A DNA stretch of 64,000 nt from Lachnospiraceae bacterium (GTDB lineage: Bacteria > Bacillota > Clostridia > Lachnospirales > Lachnospiraceae), in contig JAFZRZ010000032.1 of NCBI GenBank assembly GCA_017619635.1, positions 1 to 64,000 on the forward strand, given 5' to 3'. The notes below the pieces were generated by a model. It was given only the letters and a program-made list of their open reading frames with translations. It had not been told where the DNA came from and made no database searches. Shown here one piece after another: positions 45,132-54,129 of the stretch (position 1 is its first letter; the number at the start of each line of letters is the position of its first letter). The translations under genes and the position numbers were made by a program.

Positions 45132-46739
45132 ATGGTTGAAAAACTGAAACAACTGCCACAGAAATTTTTGGAGTGGTGGAACAAATTTGAACCAAAACAA
45201 AAAACGATTATCGTGTCCGCAGTATTGGGCGTGGTAGTCGCTCTTGTTGTGCTCGTAACTTTGCTTACAAGACCTGTTTACGAGACACTCGTTGTATGTG
45301 AATCCACGAAGGAATCATCGCAGATAATAGAACTGCTCGAAGGTGACAACATCACTTATAAGACAAGTGAAGACGGGTATCAGATCAGCGTTTTAAAGAG
45401 TCAGGTGGCACAGGCAAATCTCTTACTTGGTGCAAACAACATACCTACTGCTTCTTATGATCTGAGTAATGTTACCGGAGGAGGCCTCTCGACCACTGAA
45501 TCGGATAAGCAGCGAAGCTATAAACTCTATCTCGAAAAGCAGATGGAGAGCCATATAGAAGGTCTTGCAAATGTTAAGAATGCAACCGTGCAGCTTGATC
45601 TTCCTTCGGATAACGGGACACTTATTGCAACAAAGGAAGAATCCAGCGCAGCCATCATGATAGAGCCTGACGGTGAATTCACGGCAGAGAATGCGGAGAA
45701 TGTGGCTAAATTTGTAAAGACTGCTCTCGGGAACAGCTCTATCGCTAATATCACTATCATTGACAATGAAGGCCAGCTTCTATTCTCAGGTGATGAGGAT
45801 TATTCGATAACCGGTGCTGCCACAGGTCAGCAGGCTGTAAAGCAGAATGCTGAGAACATCATACAGGCTAATATCAAAAAAGTACTGCTTGGCACAAATG
45901 AATTTGACATGATCGAGGTATCAAGCAAGCTTGATCTGGATTTCTCTGTGACTGAGAAGACAAGCCATTTATATACTCCTGCAGAGGATCAGAGTCAGGG
46001 TGTACTGAGTTCCGAAGATATTTACAACTCCGAGTCTACAGGATCGACAGCGGGTGTTCCGGGAACAGACTCTAACGGTGAGGACGGAACAACTTATGTG
46101 ATTCAGGACAATCAGAGTTCAAGCTCTACCGTCACTGAGGAATCAAGGAAGTATCTTCCTAATGAGGAAGTTACAAAGACGACAATACCTGCGGGGCTTA
46201 TTAAATATTCCACATCATCCGTATCGGTAGCCGCCATTAAATACAAGGCTTTAAAGGAAGAGGATGCCAAAACCCAGGGGCTTCTTGATGGAGTTACATG
46301 GGATGAGTATAAACTGGCTAATCAGCAAAGAACCAGGATCGATGTGGATGAGAGCATGATCGATCTTGTTTCGAATGCATCAGGTATTCCCAAGGAATCG
46401 ATAACGATAATCGCTTACGAGGAACCTCTCTTTATAGATAAGGAAGGAACTGCTGTTGAAGTAGGCGATATAATCCAGATCATACTCATAGTTGCGATAC
46501 TCGGACTTCTTGCGTTTGTAATCCTTCGCGGTATGAAGACAGAAAAGGTCGAAGAGGTAGAGGAAGAACTCGCAGTGGAAAGCTTATTGCAGTCAGGACC
46601 TGTTAATCCTGCTGAAGTTGATTCGATCGAAGTTGAAGAGAAATCAGAGACCAGAAAGGTCGTTGATAAATTTGTGGATGAGAACCCGGAAGCAGCCGCA
46701 GCATTGTTGCGTAACTGGCTGAACGAAGACTGGGGTTGA
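45132..46739 (+). CDS. fliF: Flagellar MS-ring protein FliF
   Basis: A 535-residue membrane protein forming the base ring of the motor. A first helix (about 24-47) and a second (about 450-468) flank the extracytoplasmic ring-building motifs; LPSDNGTLIATKEESSAAIM and NIQANIKKVL-type segments are present. The C-terminal cytoplasmic tail (NPEAAAALLRNWLNEDWG) is the conserved FliG-binding end. Normal length. Confidence 0.96.
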   Translation: MVEKLKQLPQKFLEWWNKFEPKQKTIIVSAVLGVVVALVVLVTLLTRPVYETLVVCESTKESSQIIELLEGDNITYKTSEDGYQISVLKSQVAQANLLLGANNIPTASYDLSNVTGGGLSTTESDKQRSYKLYLEKQMESHIEGLANVKNATVQLDLPSDNGTLIATKEESSAAIMIEPDGEFTAENAENVAKFVKTALGNSSIANITIIDNEGQLLFSGDEDYSITGAATGQQAVKQNAENIIQANIKKVLLGTNEFDMIEVSSKLDLDFSVTEKTSHLYTPAEDQSQGVLSSEDIYNSESTGSTAGVPGTDSNGEDGTTYVIQDNQSSSSTVTEESRKYLPNEEVTKTTIPAGLIKYSTSSVSVAAIKYKALKEEDAKTQGLLDGVTWDEYKLANQQRTRIDVDESMIDLVSNASGIPKESITIIAYEEPLFIDKEGTAVEVGDIIQIILIVAILGLLAFVILRGMKTEKVEEVEEELAVESLLQSGPVNPAEVDSIEVEEKSETRKVVDKFVDENPEAAAALLRNWLNEDWG

Positions 46740-46780
46740 TCATCTGTTTAATGCAGGTGAGAGAATAGAGGTTTACCAAG

Positions 46781-47800
46781 ATGGCCAAGAATCAGCAAGA
46801 TGAGGGCTTATCGGGAATACAGAAAGCGGCGGTACTTCTGATCGCGCTCGGACCCGAGAAGTCGGCAACTATATTTAAACATTTGAAGGAAGAAGAGATA
46901 GAGGAACTCACGCTTGAGATCGCAAACACCCGAAGTATCATCCCGAGTGTTAAGGAACAGGTAATAGACGAGTTCTATCAGGTATGTCTTGCGCAGCAGT
47001 ATATCGCAGAAGGTGGTATCGGCTATGCGAAAGAATTGCTTGAAAAGGCTCTTGGTTCCGAACAGGCAGTCAGCGTTATATCAAAACTTACTGCGAGCTT
47101 ACAGGTCAAGCCTTTCGAATTTGTCAGAAAGACAGACCCCAGCCAGCTGCTCAACTTTATACAGGACGAGCACCCGCAGACTATTGCTCTTATATTGTCA
47201 TACCTTGCGCCTGCACAGGCAGGTGCTGTCATATCCGCTTTACCGGCAGACAGGCAGCCTGATGTTGCAAAACGTGTGGCTATGATGGACAGAACAAGCC
47301 CTGATGTTATCAAGGAAGTGGAGAAGATGCTCGAAAGCAAACTTGCAAGCCTTGTAAACCAGGATTACACGATTATCGGTGGTGTGGATCAGGTTGTAGA
47401 GATACTCAATTCGGTAGACCGTGGTACAGAAAAACATATCATGGAGATATTGGAGATCGAAGAGCCTGAGCTTGCCGACGATATCAGAAAGAAGATGTTC
47501 GTATTCGAGGATATCCTTCTTTTGGACGACCGTGCCATTCAAAGAGTGTTGCGTGATGTTGACAATAATGACCTGGCACTTGCACTTAAGGGTTCAAATG
47601 AGCAGGTACAGAATGCTATCTTTAACAACCTTTCAAAGAGACTTGCGACCATGATCAAGGAAGATATGGAATTCATGGGCCCTGTACGTATGAAGGATGT
47701 TGAAGAAGCACAGCAGAAGATAGTTAATATAATCCGTAAGTTAGAGGACAGTGCTGAGATAGTAATATCAAGAGGCGGTGGAGACGAGATCATTGTCTAA
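46781..47800 (+). CDS. fliG: Flagellar motor switch protein FliG
   Basis: A 339-residue switch protein of the C-ring. The N-terminal domain binds FliF (IQKAAVLLIALGPEKSATIF), the middle domain has the EHPQTIALIL motif, and the C-terminal domain carries the charged helix (FEDILLLDDRAIQRVLRDVD) that contacts MotA. Normal length. Its end overlaps the likely fliH start. Confidence 0.97.
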   Translation: MAKNQQDEGLSGIQKAAVLLIALGPEKSATIFKHLKEEEIEELTLEIANTRSIIPSVKEQVIDEFYQVCLAQQYIAEGGIGYAKELLEKALGSEQAVSVISKLTASLQVKPFEFVRKTDPSQLLNFIQDEHPQTIALILSYLAPAQAGAVISALPADRQPDVAKRVAMMDRTSPDVIKEVEKMLESKLASLVNQDYTIIGGVDQVVEILNSVDRGTEKHIMEILEIEEPELADDIRKKMFVFEDILLLDDRAIQRVLRDVDNNDLALALKGSNEQVQNAIFNNLSKRLATMIKEDMEFMGPVRMKDVEEAQQKIVNIIRKLEDSAEIVISRGGGDEIIV

Positions 47801-48731
47801 GAATCTGGTTAAATCCTATTATGTTACAAAAGAGACATCCTCTCCAAGGGTTATTGACGGCAATATAACCGTGGAGCAGAGCCTTGAGAGGATCAAATAT
47901 ATATTTCCTGACGGAGTTCCTAATGTGCAGGATCAGGATAGTCTTTCAGAAGATGGCACAGAGGGCGAATTTTCGGAGGCTGCGTTCAGTGAGCTTGATG
48001 CCGAGATGGTAAAAGGTCTTGTGGATGATATGGGTGATGAGCCAACAGATGGCGGAGAAGCACCTGTATCGAACGTGATAAAAGCGGGTCAACCGCAGGA
48101 ACCGATCCCCTCGGAAGAAGAGGTAAGAGCTGAGGTTGAAGGTTTAAGACACCGTCTGGTTGAAGAAACACTTGCTGATATCGCTGTAATGAAGAATCAG
48201 GCAGCCGAAGAAGTGGCAAGGGATAAGGCCATAGCTTTGGAAGCCGCAAAGACACAGGGGTATCAGGAAGGCAGAGATGCGGGATACGCCGAACTCGAGG
48301 AAGCACGCAGGAAATTTGAGGAAGAAAAGAACAAACATGACGAGGAATATGCCGAGTTGTTGTTTGAGCTTGAACCTAAGTTTGTAAGATATATAACAAA
48401 TATTTATGAGAAGGTCTTTCAGGTAGACCTTTCGGAAGAAAAGAATATAGTGGTGAACCTTTTACGCAATGCCATGCAGAAGGTGGAAGGTTCCAAGAAT
48501 TACATCATACATGTAAGCAAAGAAGATTATAAATTTGTATACGAGCGTAAGAAGGAACTGGCTGATGCGGCCATGGCCGAGGATGTAACTATCGATGTTA
48601 TCGAGGATCTGACAATGAAGAGCGGGGATGCCCTCATTGAAACAGCAAACGGTATATTCGATTGCGGTGTGGAGACACAGCTCACGGCCATAAAGAAGAA
48701 GCTTATGCTTCTCGCATATGATGGAAGGTAG
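47793..48731 (+). CDS. fliH: Flagellar assembly protein FliH
   Basis: A 312-residue regulator of the export ATPase FliI. The middle section is a long coiled coil (about 110-200) with many Glu, Ala and Arg, and the C-terminal domain (KNIVVNLLRNAMQKVEG and on) is the FliI-binding part, V-ATPase-subunit-E-like. I choose TTG 47793 because GGAG (47780-47783) is spaced correctly and the protein then begins SKNLVKSYYV, the family's typical N-terminus; GTG 47778 has a poor spacing. It overlaps the fliG stop by eight bases. It is longer than average because of an acidic N-terminal insertion. Confidence 0.85.
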   Translation: MSKNLVKSYYVTKETSSPRVIDGNITVEQSLERIKYIFPDGVPNVQDQDSLSEDGTEGEFSEAAFSELDAEMVKGLVDDMGDEPTDGGEAPVSNVIKAGQPQEPIPSEEEVRAEVEGLRHRLVEETLADIAVMKNQAAEEVARDKAIALEAAKTQGYQEGRDAGYAELEEARRKFEEEKNKHDEEYAELLFELEPKFVRYITNIYEKVFQVDLSEEKNIVVNLLRNAMQKVEGSKNYIIHVSKEDYKFVYERKKELADAAMAEDVTIDVIEDLTMKSGDALIETANGIFDCGVETQLTAIKKKLMLLAYDGR

Positions 48732-48739
48732 GAAGAGAC

Positions 48740-50065
48740 TTGGATGCAGTCAAGATAAATTTTGATAAATATATTAAGGTTGCAGAAGAGTCTTTTTTTG
48801 CACGTAAGGGTAAGATCGTAAACGTTGTAGGACTTACCATTGAATCAATGGGACCTGATGCGAGACTAGGTGATGTATGCTACGTATATCCTGATGATTC
48901 AACGGCAAAGCCCATAATGACGGAAGTGGTCGGGTTTAAAGAAGGAAAGACTCAGCTGATGCCTTACGGCTCAACCGAAGGAATCGGTATCGGAAATATA
49001 GTTGTTAATACCGAGAATCCATTGACTGTTATGGTCAGCGACGGACTTTTGGGAAAAACGCTTGACGGTCTGGGCAGACCTACGGACGGATCGAAGATCT
49101 TGGACGGAAAAGCATATTCGGTTGAAGCACCTCCGCCTGATCCGATGGCAAGAAAAATAATAAATGAGGTCCTCTGCCTTGGAGTAAAAGCGGTAGATGG
49201 CCTGCTTACCATAGGCAAGGGACAGCGTATAGGAATCTTTGCGGGTTCCGGTGTCGGTAAATCCACACTCATGGGTATGTTTGCGAGAAACACCAAAGCG
49301 GACATCAATGTTATAGCTCTTATCGGAGAGCGTGGACGTGAGGTCAGGGAGTTTATAGAAAGAGATTTGGGACCTGAGGGCATGAAAAGGTCGGTTGTTG
49401 TTGTGGCTACATCCGACAGACCGGCTCTTGAGAGAAACAAAGCTGCAAAGACTGCCACGGCGATAGCGGAATATTTCAGGGATCAGGGTAAAGATGTTCT
49501 TCTTATGATGGACTCACTTACACGTTTTTCCATGGCACAGCGTGAGATAGGACTGGCAGGTGGTGAACCTCCGGTATCACGCGGATATCCGCCGAGCGTT
49601 TATTCGGAGATGCCAAAACTTTTGGAAAGAGCAGGATGTGATGATAAGGGCTCGATCACCGGACTTTATACCGTACTTGTTGACGGTGATGATTTCAATG
49701 AACCTATCACAGATACGGCAAGATCTATCCTTGACGGACATATAATGCTTAACAGAAAGCTGGCGCATAAGAATCATTATCCGGCGATCGATGTACTGCA
49801 GTCCATAAGCCGATGCATGAGTCAGATAGTTGATAAGGAGCACAAGAAAGTAGCAGGAAAACTTAAAAATGTTCTTGCGACCTATAATGACAGTGAGGAT
49901 CTTATCAATATCGGGGCTTATAAACGTGGCAATAACAAAAATATAGACTATGCCATAGACAAGATAGATTCGGTGAATGAGTTTCTGCTCCAGGATACTG
50001 ATGAGAAGTTTGATTACGAAGAGAGCTTAAGGCTCATGGAGAGTATATTCACGGATGCTTCGTAA
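48740..50065 (+). CDS. fliI: Flagellum-specific ATPase FliI
   Basis: A 441-residue hexameric ATPase of flagellar protein export, related to F1-beta. Walker A is GSGVGKST at residues 169-176, Walker B LLMMDSLTRFSMAQ near 255-268, followed by the family motif EIGLAGGEPPVSRGYPPS. TTG 48740 is the start; the ATG at 48744 is in another frame, and AGGAAG precedes. Eight bases after fliH, consistent with a FliH-FliI-FliJ complex. Confidence 0.97.
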   Translation: MDAVKINFDKYIKVAEESFFARKGKIVNVVGLTIESMGPDARLGDVCYVYPDDSTAKPIMTEVVGFKEGKTQLMPYGSTEGIGIGNIVVNTENPLTVMVSDGLLGKTLDGLGRPTDGSKILDGKAYSVEAPPPDPMARKIINEVLCLGVKAVDGLLTIGKGQRIGIFAGSGVGKSTLMGMFARNTKADINVIALIGERGREVREFIERDLGPEGMKRSVVVVATSDRPALERNKAAKTATAIAEYFRDQGKDVLLMMDSLTRFSMAQREIGLAGGEPPVSRGYPPSVYSEMPKLLERAGCDDKGSITGLYTVLVDGDDFNEPITDTARSILDGHIMLNRKLAHKNHYPAIDVLQSISRCMSQIVDKEHKKVAGKLKNVLATYNDSEDLINIGAYKRGNNKNIDYAIDKIDSVNEFLLQDTDEKFDYEESLRLMESIFTDAS

Positions 50066-50083
50066 TGAGAAGAGAGTCGATTT

Positions 50084-50566
50084 ATGGCTAAGTTTAAATA
50101 TAAACTGCAAAACGTCCTTGATATCAAATACAGGATTGAAGATCAGGCAAGAGCTGCCTTTGCCGCTGCTCAGGCAAAACTTGATGAAGAGGAGCACAAA
50201 AGAGATCTGCTGATCGAAAGAAGAGTCGAGTACGAGCAGAAAGGACGAAAGTTAAGAGAAGATGTCCTGAACCCCTATGATATGAGGGATAATGACCGTG
50301 CGATAGAGAATATCAAAGGACAGATAAAAGAACAGGAAAAGAATGTTGAGAAGGCACGAAAAGGTGTCGAACAGGCAAGACTGCAACTGACTGATGCCAT
50401 GCAGGAGAGAAAGATACACGAGAAGCTTAAGGAGAACAGCTTTGTGGAATTCATGCATGAAGTCAATGCTGCGGAGAGCAAAGAGATAGACGAACTTGTC
50501 AGCTACACTTACGGTGAGCGTATAAAAGCTGGCAATAACAATACAGAGGAAAAGGCAAGTATCTAG
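50084..50566 (+). CDS. fliJ: Flagellar export protein FliJ
   Basis: A 160-residue, almost wholly helical coiled-coil protein (rich in Lys, Glu, Arg, Gln from residue 5 to 130) beginning MAKFKYKLQNVLDIKYRIED. FliJ sits in the FliI hexamer and passes substrates to FlhA. The gene directly abuts the next start (TAG then ATG). Confidence 0.92.
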   Translation: MAKFKYKLQNVLDIKYRIEDQARAAFAAAQAKLDEEEHKRDLLIERRVEYEQKGRKLREDVLNPYDMRDNDRAIENIKGQIKEQEKNVEKARKGVEQARLQLTDAMQERKIHEKLKENSFVEFMHEVNAAESKEIDELVSYTYGERIKAGNNNTEEKASI

Positions 50567-51439
50567 ATGGCTAAAGAACCTATGGATCCTGAAGTTGCGA
50601 AACTCAAAGAGAACCAAAAGCAATTTAAGGAACAACAGAAAAAAGAAAAGAAAGATCAGAAAGCACGTAAGAAAGAGGCAAAAAAGAGAGCCAAGGAACT
50701 GGCGGATGAAGAAGCTCGTATCATGGACGATGAGGGCAGTGGCATACCGGTATTTATAACCACAGTCATCATAATCCTTGTATGGGTCGCTATTTTGTGC
50801 GCTCTTGTAAAACTGGATGTCGGCGGTTTTGGCTCCAGTGTTCTTGCTCCTGTCTTAAAAAACGTTCCCGTTGTCAATAAGATCTTACCGGACAGTGTTT
50901 TGGAGGAAGATGACGAATATGTTGATGTATCGGGATACTCTTCGTTGAGAGATGCGGTGCGCGAGATCGATGATCTGAAGGCACAGGTCAGCAGGCTCAG
51001 CGAGGATAATACAAGGAAGGATGAGCAGATATCCGTTCAGGCTGAGGAGATAAACAGGTTAAAGACTTTTGAAGACAAACAGGTTGAGTTTGAGAAGATA
51101 AAGACAGAGTTTTACAACGAAGTCGTTTATGCGCAAAAGGGACCGGGAGCAGAGGAATACCAGAAGTATTACGAGACCATGGATCCCGCAACGGCCGAAG
51201 CACTTTACAAACAGGTGATCATCCAGAAGGAAGAGGATGAGCTTGTTAAGAACTATGCACAGGCATATTCTGAGATGAAACCCAAACAGGCTGCTGAGAT
51301 ATTTGAGCAGATGACGGATAACCTCGAACTTGTTGCAAGGATACTCTGGCAGATGGAACCTGATGAGAGAGGCAAGATCCTTGGCGTAATGGACCAGGAG
51401 GTTGCGGCCAAACTCACAAAGATCATGGATCCGGAGTGA
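50567..51439 (+). CDS. MotE/YlxF-like protein with MgtE-N domain
   Basis: A 290-residue bitopic membrane protein. It has a Lys/Glu-rich N-terminal coiled coil (residues about 5-55), a helix (VFITTVIIILVWVAILCALV, about 62-82), a second coiled coil, and a C-terminal MgtE intracellular N-like domain (MKPKQAAEIFEQMTDNLELV, then ARILWQMEPDERGKILGVMD). This matches the YlxF/MotE group found between fliJ and fliK in Firmicutes, thought to act as a periplasmic chaperone or stator factor. Exact function in Clostridia is unsettled. Confidence 0.85.
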   Translation: MAKEPMDPEVAKLKENQKQFKEQQKKEKKDQKARKKEAKKRAKELADEEARIMDDEGSGIPVFITTVIIILVWVAILCALVKLDVGGFGSSVLAPVLKNVPVVNKILPDSVLEEDDEYVDVSGYSSLRDAVREIDDLKAQVSRLSEDNTRKDEQISVQAEEINRLKTFEDKQVEFEKIKTEFYNEVVYAQKGPGAEEYQKYYETMDPATAEALYKQVIIQKEEDELVKNYAQAYSEMKPKQAAEIFEQMTDNLELVARILWQMEPDERGKILGVMDQEVAAKLTKIMDPE

Positions 51440-51455
51440 TAAGGAAAACAAAATC

Positions 51456-51483
51456 TAATCTTTTGAGCGGGTATGACCGAAAT
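51456..51483 (+). promoter_or_regulatory. Candidate SigD (sigma-28) promoter before fliK
   Basis: TAAT, 16 bases, ACCGAAAT resembles the SigD consensus TAAA-N14-16-GCCGATAT with one mismatch in the first part and two in the second. It falls in the 120-base gap before fliK, the largest early gap in the operon. It could boost late hook and stator genes. Confidence 0.4.
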
Positions 51484-51559
51484 ATATATTGTCTAGGAGA
51501 TTGCGCCTTTTTATGAGATTCTCAGGCGTGATCCGGGATGGTAGAAAGGAGGTCGATAT

Positions 51560-52861
51560 ATGACGACGGGATCAATATCAAAGATAAGCCCGATAAGCGA
51601 ACTGACCAATGTTGTACAGGCTAACGCCAAGACAGATGCATCACAGAATTTCTCGGATGTATTAAAGAACAGCAATAAGCAGGCAGATGCTTCGTCGGAC
51701 ACATCGAAGACAGCGGATACCGTAAAAACAGACGATAAGACAAAAGTCAAGAAATCTGAAGTTACAGAGAACAGGGATGATGTATCCAAAGCTGATAACA
51801 AGGACGTTAAAAAAACATCAAATGCTGATGATGAAAATACAAAAAAGGAGGACACCGGTATTGATGAAGCTGTGATCGATGCAGCGACTCAGATGGTACA
51901 GGTTGTCGCTCAGGTACTTAACATCGAGCCCGAAGCGGTAACAGATGGACTTGAAAATTTGGGACTTGATGCAAACGCACTTCTTGATAGTGCAAATATT
52001 CCACAGGTCGTTGTGGAACTTACAGGCGCTGAAGATACTCTTGCGATAGCAACAGATGAGGATCTGTTTGCAAGCGTGAAAGAGATAAGCGCACAGGCTG
52101 ATGAATTCTTAAGCCAGCTTTCAGAAAAACTGGATATGGCAAAAGAAGATTTAAAGGTTGCGATAACTGAAGAACCTGCTATCAAGCAGAATCCGTTAGA
52201 CAGCCTTACAAATGAGATCACAACAGAAACACTAAATGCCGAAGGACCTCAGATAAAGGTCGACAGGAAAGATACAGGCAGTGCCGGAGATGATTCCCAG
52301 GCCGGAAATCAGATGAACTGGGCACAGACCGTTACTGAAGGCATCAAAGCGGCAGCTGCACAGCAGGCAGCAGAGCCTGAAACGATCTACACACCTGATA
52401 TGGACAGGATCTACGAGCAGGTTACAGAAAGCCTCAAACTCAACATGGGTGAGGATGTGACTGAGATGGAGATGAGCCTTCATCCTGCAAGTCTCGGTAA
52501 TGTACGCATACAGGTTGCTGCAAGAGACGGAGTGGTAACAGCCAACTTCTTAACTCAGAACGAACAGGTCAAGGCAGTTCTTGAATCACAGCTTGTGGAG
52601 CTTAAGCAGAGCATGAACGAACAGGGCATCAAGGTGGAAGCTATTGAAGTAAGCGTTGCGGCTCATGCATTTGAAGAAAACTTAAGCAAGGAAGGTGACA
52701 ATTCTTCCGAATATGAAGCTCGTGAAGGCAGAAAAAGAAGAAGCATCAATCTAAATGAAATCGACGATTCTGACGATATAGATATTGATGGTGACGACGA
52801 GATAAGGATCGCACGAGAGATGATGATGGCAAACGGTAATTCAGTTGATTACATGGCGTGA
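51560..52861 (+). CDS. fliK: Flagellar hook-length control protein FliK
   Basis: A 433-residue exported ruler protein. The N-terminal half is hydrophilic and low-complexity (Asp, Lys, Thr, Ser), as expected for a ruler. The C-terminal Flg_hook domain (about 295-375) has EMEMSLHPASLGNVRIQVAA and FLTQNEQVKAVLESQLVELK, the specificity-switch region that contacts FlhB. The C-terminal tail is acidic (DSDDIDIDGDDE). AAAGGAGG precedes the ATG. Confidence 0.93.
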   Translation: MTTGSISKISPISELTNVVQANAKTDASQNFSDVLKNSNKQADASSDTSKTADTVKTDDKTKVKKSEVTENRDDVSKADNKDVKKTSNADDENTKKEDTGIDEAVIDAATQMVQVVAQVLNIEPEAVTDGLENLGLDANALLDSANIPQVVVELTGAEDTLAIATDEDLFASVKEISAQADEFLSQLSEKLDMAKEDLKVAITEEPAIKQNPLDSLTNEITTETLNAEGPQIKVDRKDTGSAGDDSQAGNQMNWAQTVTEGIKAAAAQQAAEPETIYTPDMDRIYEQVTESLKLNMGEDVTEMEMSLHPASLGNVRIQVAARDGVVTANFLTQNEQVKAVLESQLVELKQSMNEQGIKVEAIEVSVAAHAFEENLSKEGDNSSEYEAREGRKRRSINLNEIDDSDDIDIDGDDEIRIAREMMMANGNSVDYMA

Positions 52862-52887
52862 TCAACAAAACCGCACAGGAGGATTAT

Positions 52888-53604
52888 ATGAGTTCGATAG
52901 CAAATGTGGTAAACGGACAGATAACCAACAATTCTACCGCTGCTTCATCTGTCAACAAGGCTGTTGAAGCTTCTCAGAAGCAGGCAGGAGGAAGTCTTGA
53001 TAAAGACGCTTTCTTAAAACTCCTTGTAACTCAGATGAAATATCAGGATCCTTTGGAACCTACAGATAATACCGAATATGTATCACAGCTGGCTACATTC
53101 TCAGAACTTGAAGAGATGCAGAACATGAGCGCTTCACTTGGAAAGCAGAATGCTTCATCGCTCATTGGTCAGTACGTATACATCGAAGAGACGGATTCTA
53201 CAGGAAACAGCAAGATGGCTGAAGGAACTGTTGAATATGTTTCTTTCTCGGGAAGCAAGACATACCTTTCGATAGACGGAACACTTTACAATTACGACGA
53301 TCTTGTGACTGTAGCGGATTCTGATTATACACTGGCAACGAAACTGGCTGAGACATTCTCTTCAGAGCTTGGAAAGCTTCCTTCGTACGCAGCACTCACA
53401 AATGAAAGCTTAAGTGTTGTTGCAAATGTTATAAATGCTTACAATAACATGACAGCTTATCAGAAATCTTTTATTTCGGATGAAGCTGATGAAGTTTATA
53501 AGCAGTATGCAGACTGGTATGTTAGACAGACAGCCGCAGCAGAAGAGAGCAATACATCTGCTGAAAACGAGAGTGAAGGCGAAGAAGAGATACAGATGGC
53601 ATAA
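52888..53604 (+). CDS. flgD: Flagellar hook cap / assembly protein FlgD
   Basis: A 238-residue hook-cap protein. The N-terminal signature LDKDAFLKLLVTQMKYQDPL and PTDNTEYVSQLATFSELEEM is diagnostic. Start ATG 52888 has AGGAGG (52877-52882) just upstream; the frame could be opened further at GTG 52858 but that overlaps fliK and has no ribosome site. The C-terminus is acidic and poorly conserved. Confidence 0.93.
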   Translation: MSSIANVVNGQITNNSTAASSVNKAVEASQKQAGGSLDKDAFLKLLVTQMKYQDPLEPTDNTEYVSQLATFSELEEMQNMSASLGKQNASSLIGQYVYIEETDSTGNSKMAEGTVEYVSFSGSKTYLSIDGTLYNYDDLVTVADSDYTLATKLAETFSSELGKLPSYAALTNESLSVVANVINAYNNMTAYQKSFISDEADEVYKQYADWYVRQTAAAEESNTSAENESEGEEEIQMA

Positions 53605-53635
53605 TGACAACTGAATAAGAAATGGAGGAAAGCGT

Positions 53636-54034
53636 ATGAATATCACAAATGACAGATTCCTTTCCACCAGACAGATTCAGGATCAGTTCTTTAAAGAACA
53701 GACTAAAGCTCCGATTAATACTTCGGGTACAGGAAGTTTTGAGGAGATCCTGAAGAAAACAGAATCTAAAGCAGCGCAGGGAAGCGTAAAGTTTTCCAAG
53801 CATGCATCAGACAGACTGGCTACAAGAGATATCGTTCTGGACGATAAACAGATAGACAGATTGAACGATGGACTTGCAAGGGCTGAGATGAAAGGAATCA
53901 AAGATTCGCTGATGATCATGGACCAGCTGGCATTCATAGTGAATGTACCAAACAGCACGGTGGTGACCGCAATAGATTCAAGTGTCAGCGACGAACAGGT
54001 ATTTACAAATATAGACGGGGCAGTCATCGTATAG
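53636..54034 (+). CDS. Flagellar operon protein, TIGR02530 family
   Basis: A 132-residue protein found next to flgD/flgE in Firmicutes flagellar operons (TIGR02530). Characteristic stretch: FSKHASDRLATRDIVLDD, with LNDGLARAEMKGIKDSLMIM and AFIVNVPNSTVVTAID after it. Its role is not established; association with hook assembly is assumed from position. A GGAGGAAAG ribosome site precedes ATG 53636. It is followed by a structured gap before flgE. Confidence 0.85.
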   Translation: MNITNDRFLSTRQIQDQFFKEQTKAPINTSGTGSFEEILKKTESKAAQGSVKFSKHASDRLATRDIVLDDKQIDRLNDGLARAEMKGIKDSLMIMDQLAFIVNVPNSTVVTAIDSSVSDEQVFTNIDGAVIV

Positions 54035-54036
54035 GC

Positions 54037-54083
54037 CGGACCTCACAAGGAGGCCGATAACTCCCGAACGACAGAAGGAGTTA
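54037..54083 (+). promoter_or_regulatory. Two adjacent hairpins masking ribosome-site-like sequences upstream of flgE
   Basis: The first hairpin pairs CGG-a-CCTC (54037-54044, one bulged A) with GAGGCCG (54050-54056), enclosing an AAGGAGG. The second pairs TAACTCC (54058-54064) with GGAGTTA (54077-54083), enclosing the GGAG that would serve a short leader ORF at 54088. Neither has a T-run. Together they could regulate translation of the hook protein. Confidence 0.5.
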
Positions 54084-54087
54084 ACAG

Positions 54088-54129
54088 ATGATGATGCCGC
54101 TCAGATCAATTGGAGGGCAAATATTATGA
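54088..54129 (+). CDS. Possible 13-codon leader ORF coupled to flgE
   Basis: Three in-frame ATG codons (54088, 54091, 54094) start MMMPLRSIGGQIL; the stop TGA at 54127-54129 overlaps the flgE ATG (ATGA). AGAAGGAG with seven-base spacing precedes it. This could translate and melt the hairpins upstream of flgE, or be chance. Confidence 0.35.
   Translation: MMMPLRSIGGQIL

Noticed and set aside
48964-49458. 164-residue reading frame on the minus strand
   Set aside because: It is antisense to fliI, which has clear Walker motifs in the + frame; no promoter or ribosome site supports the minus frame.
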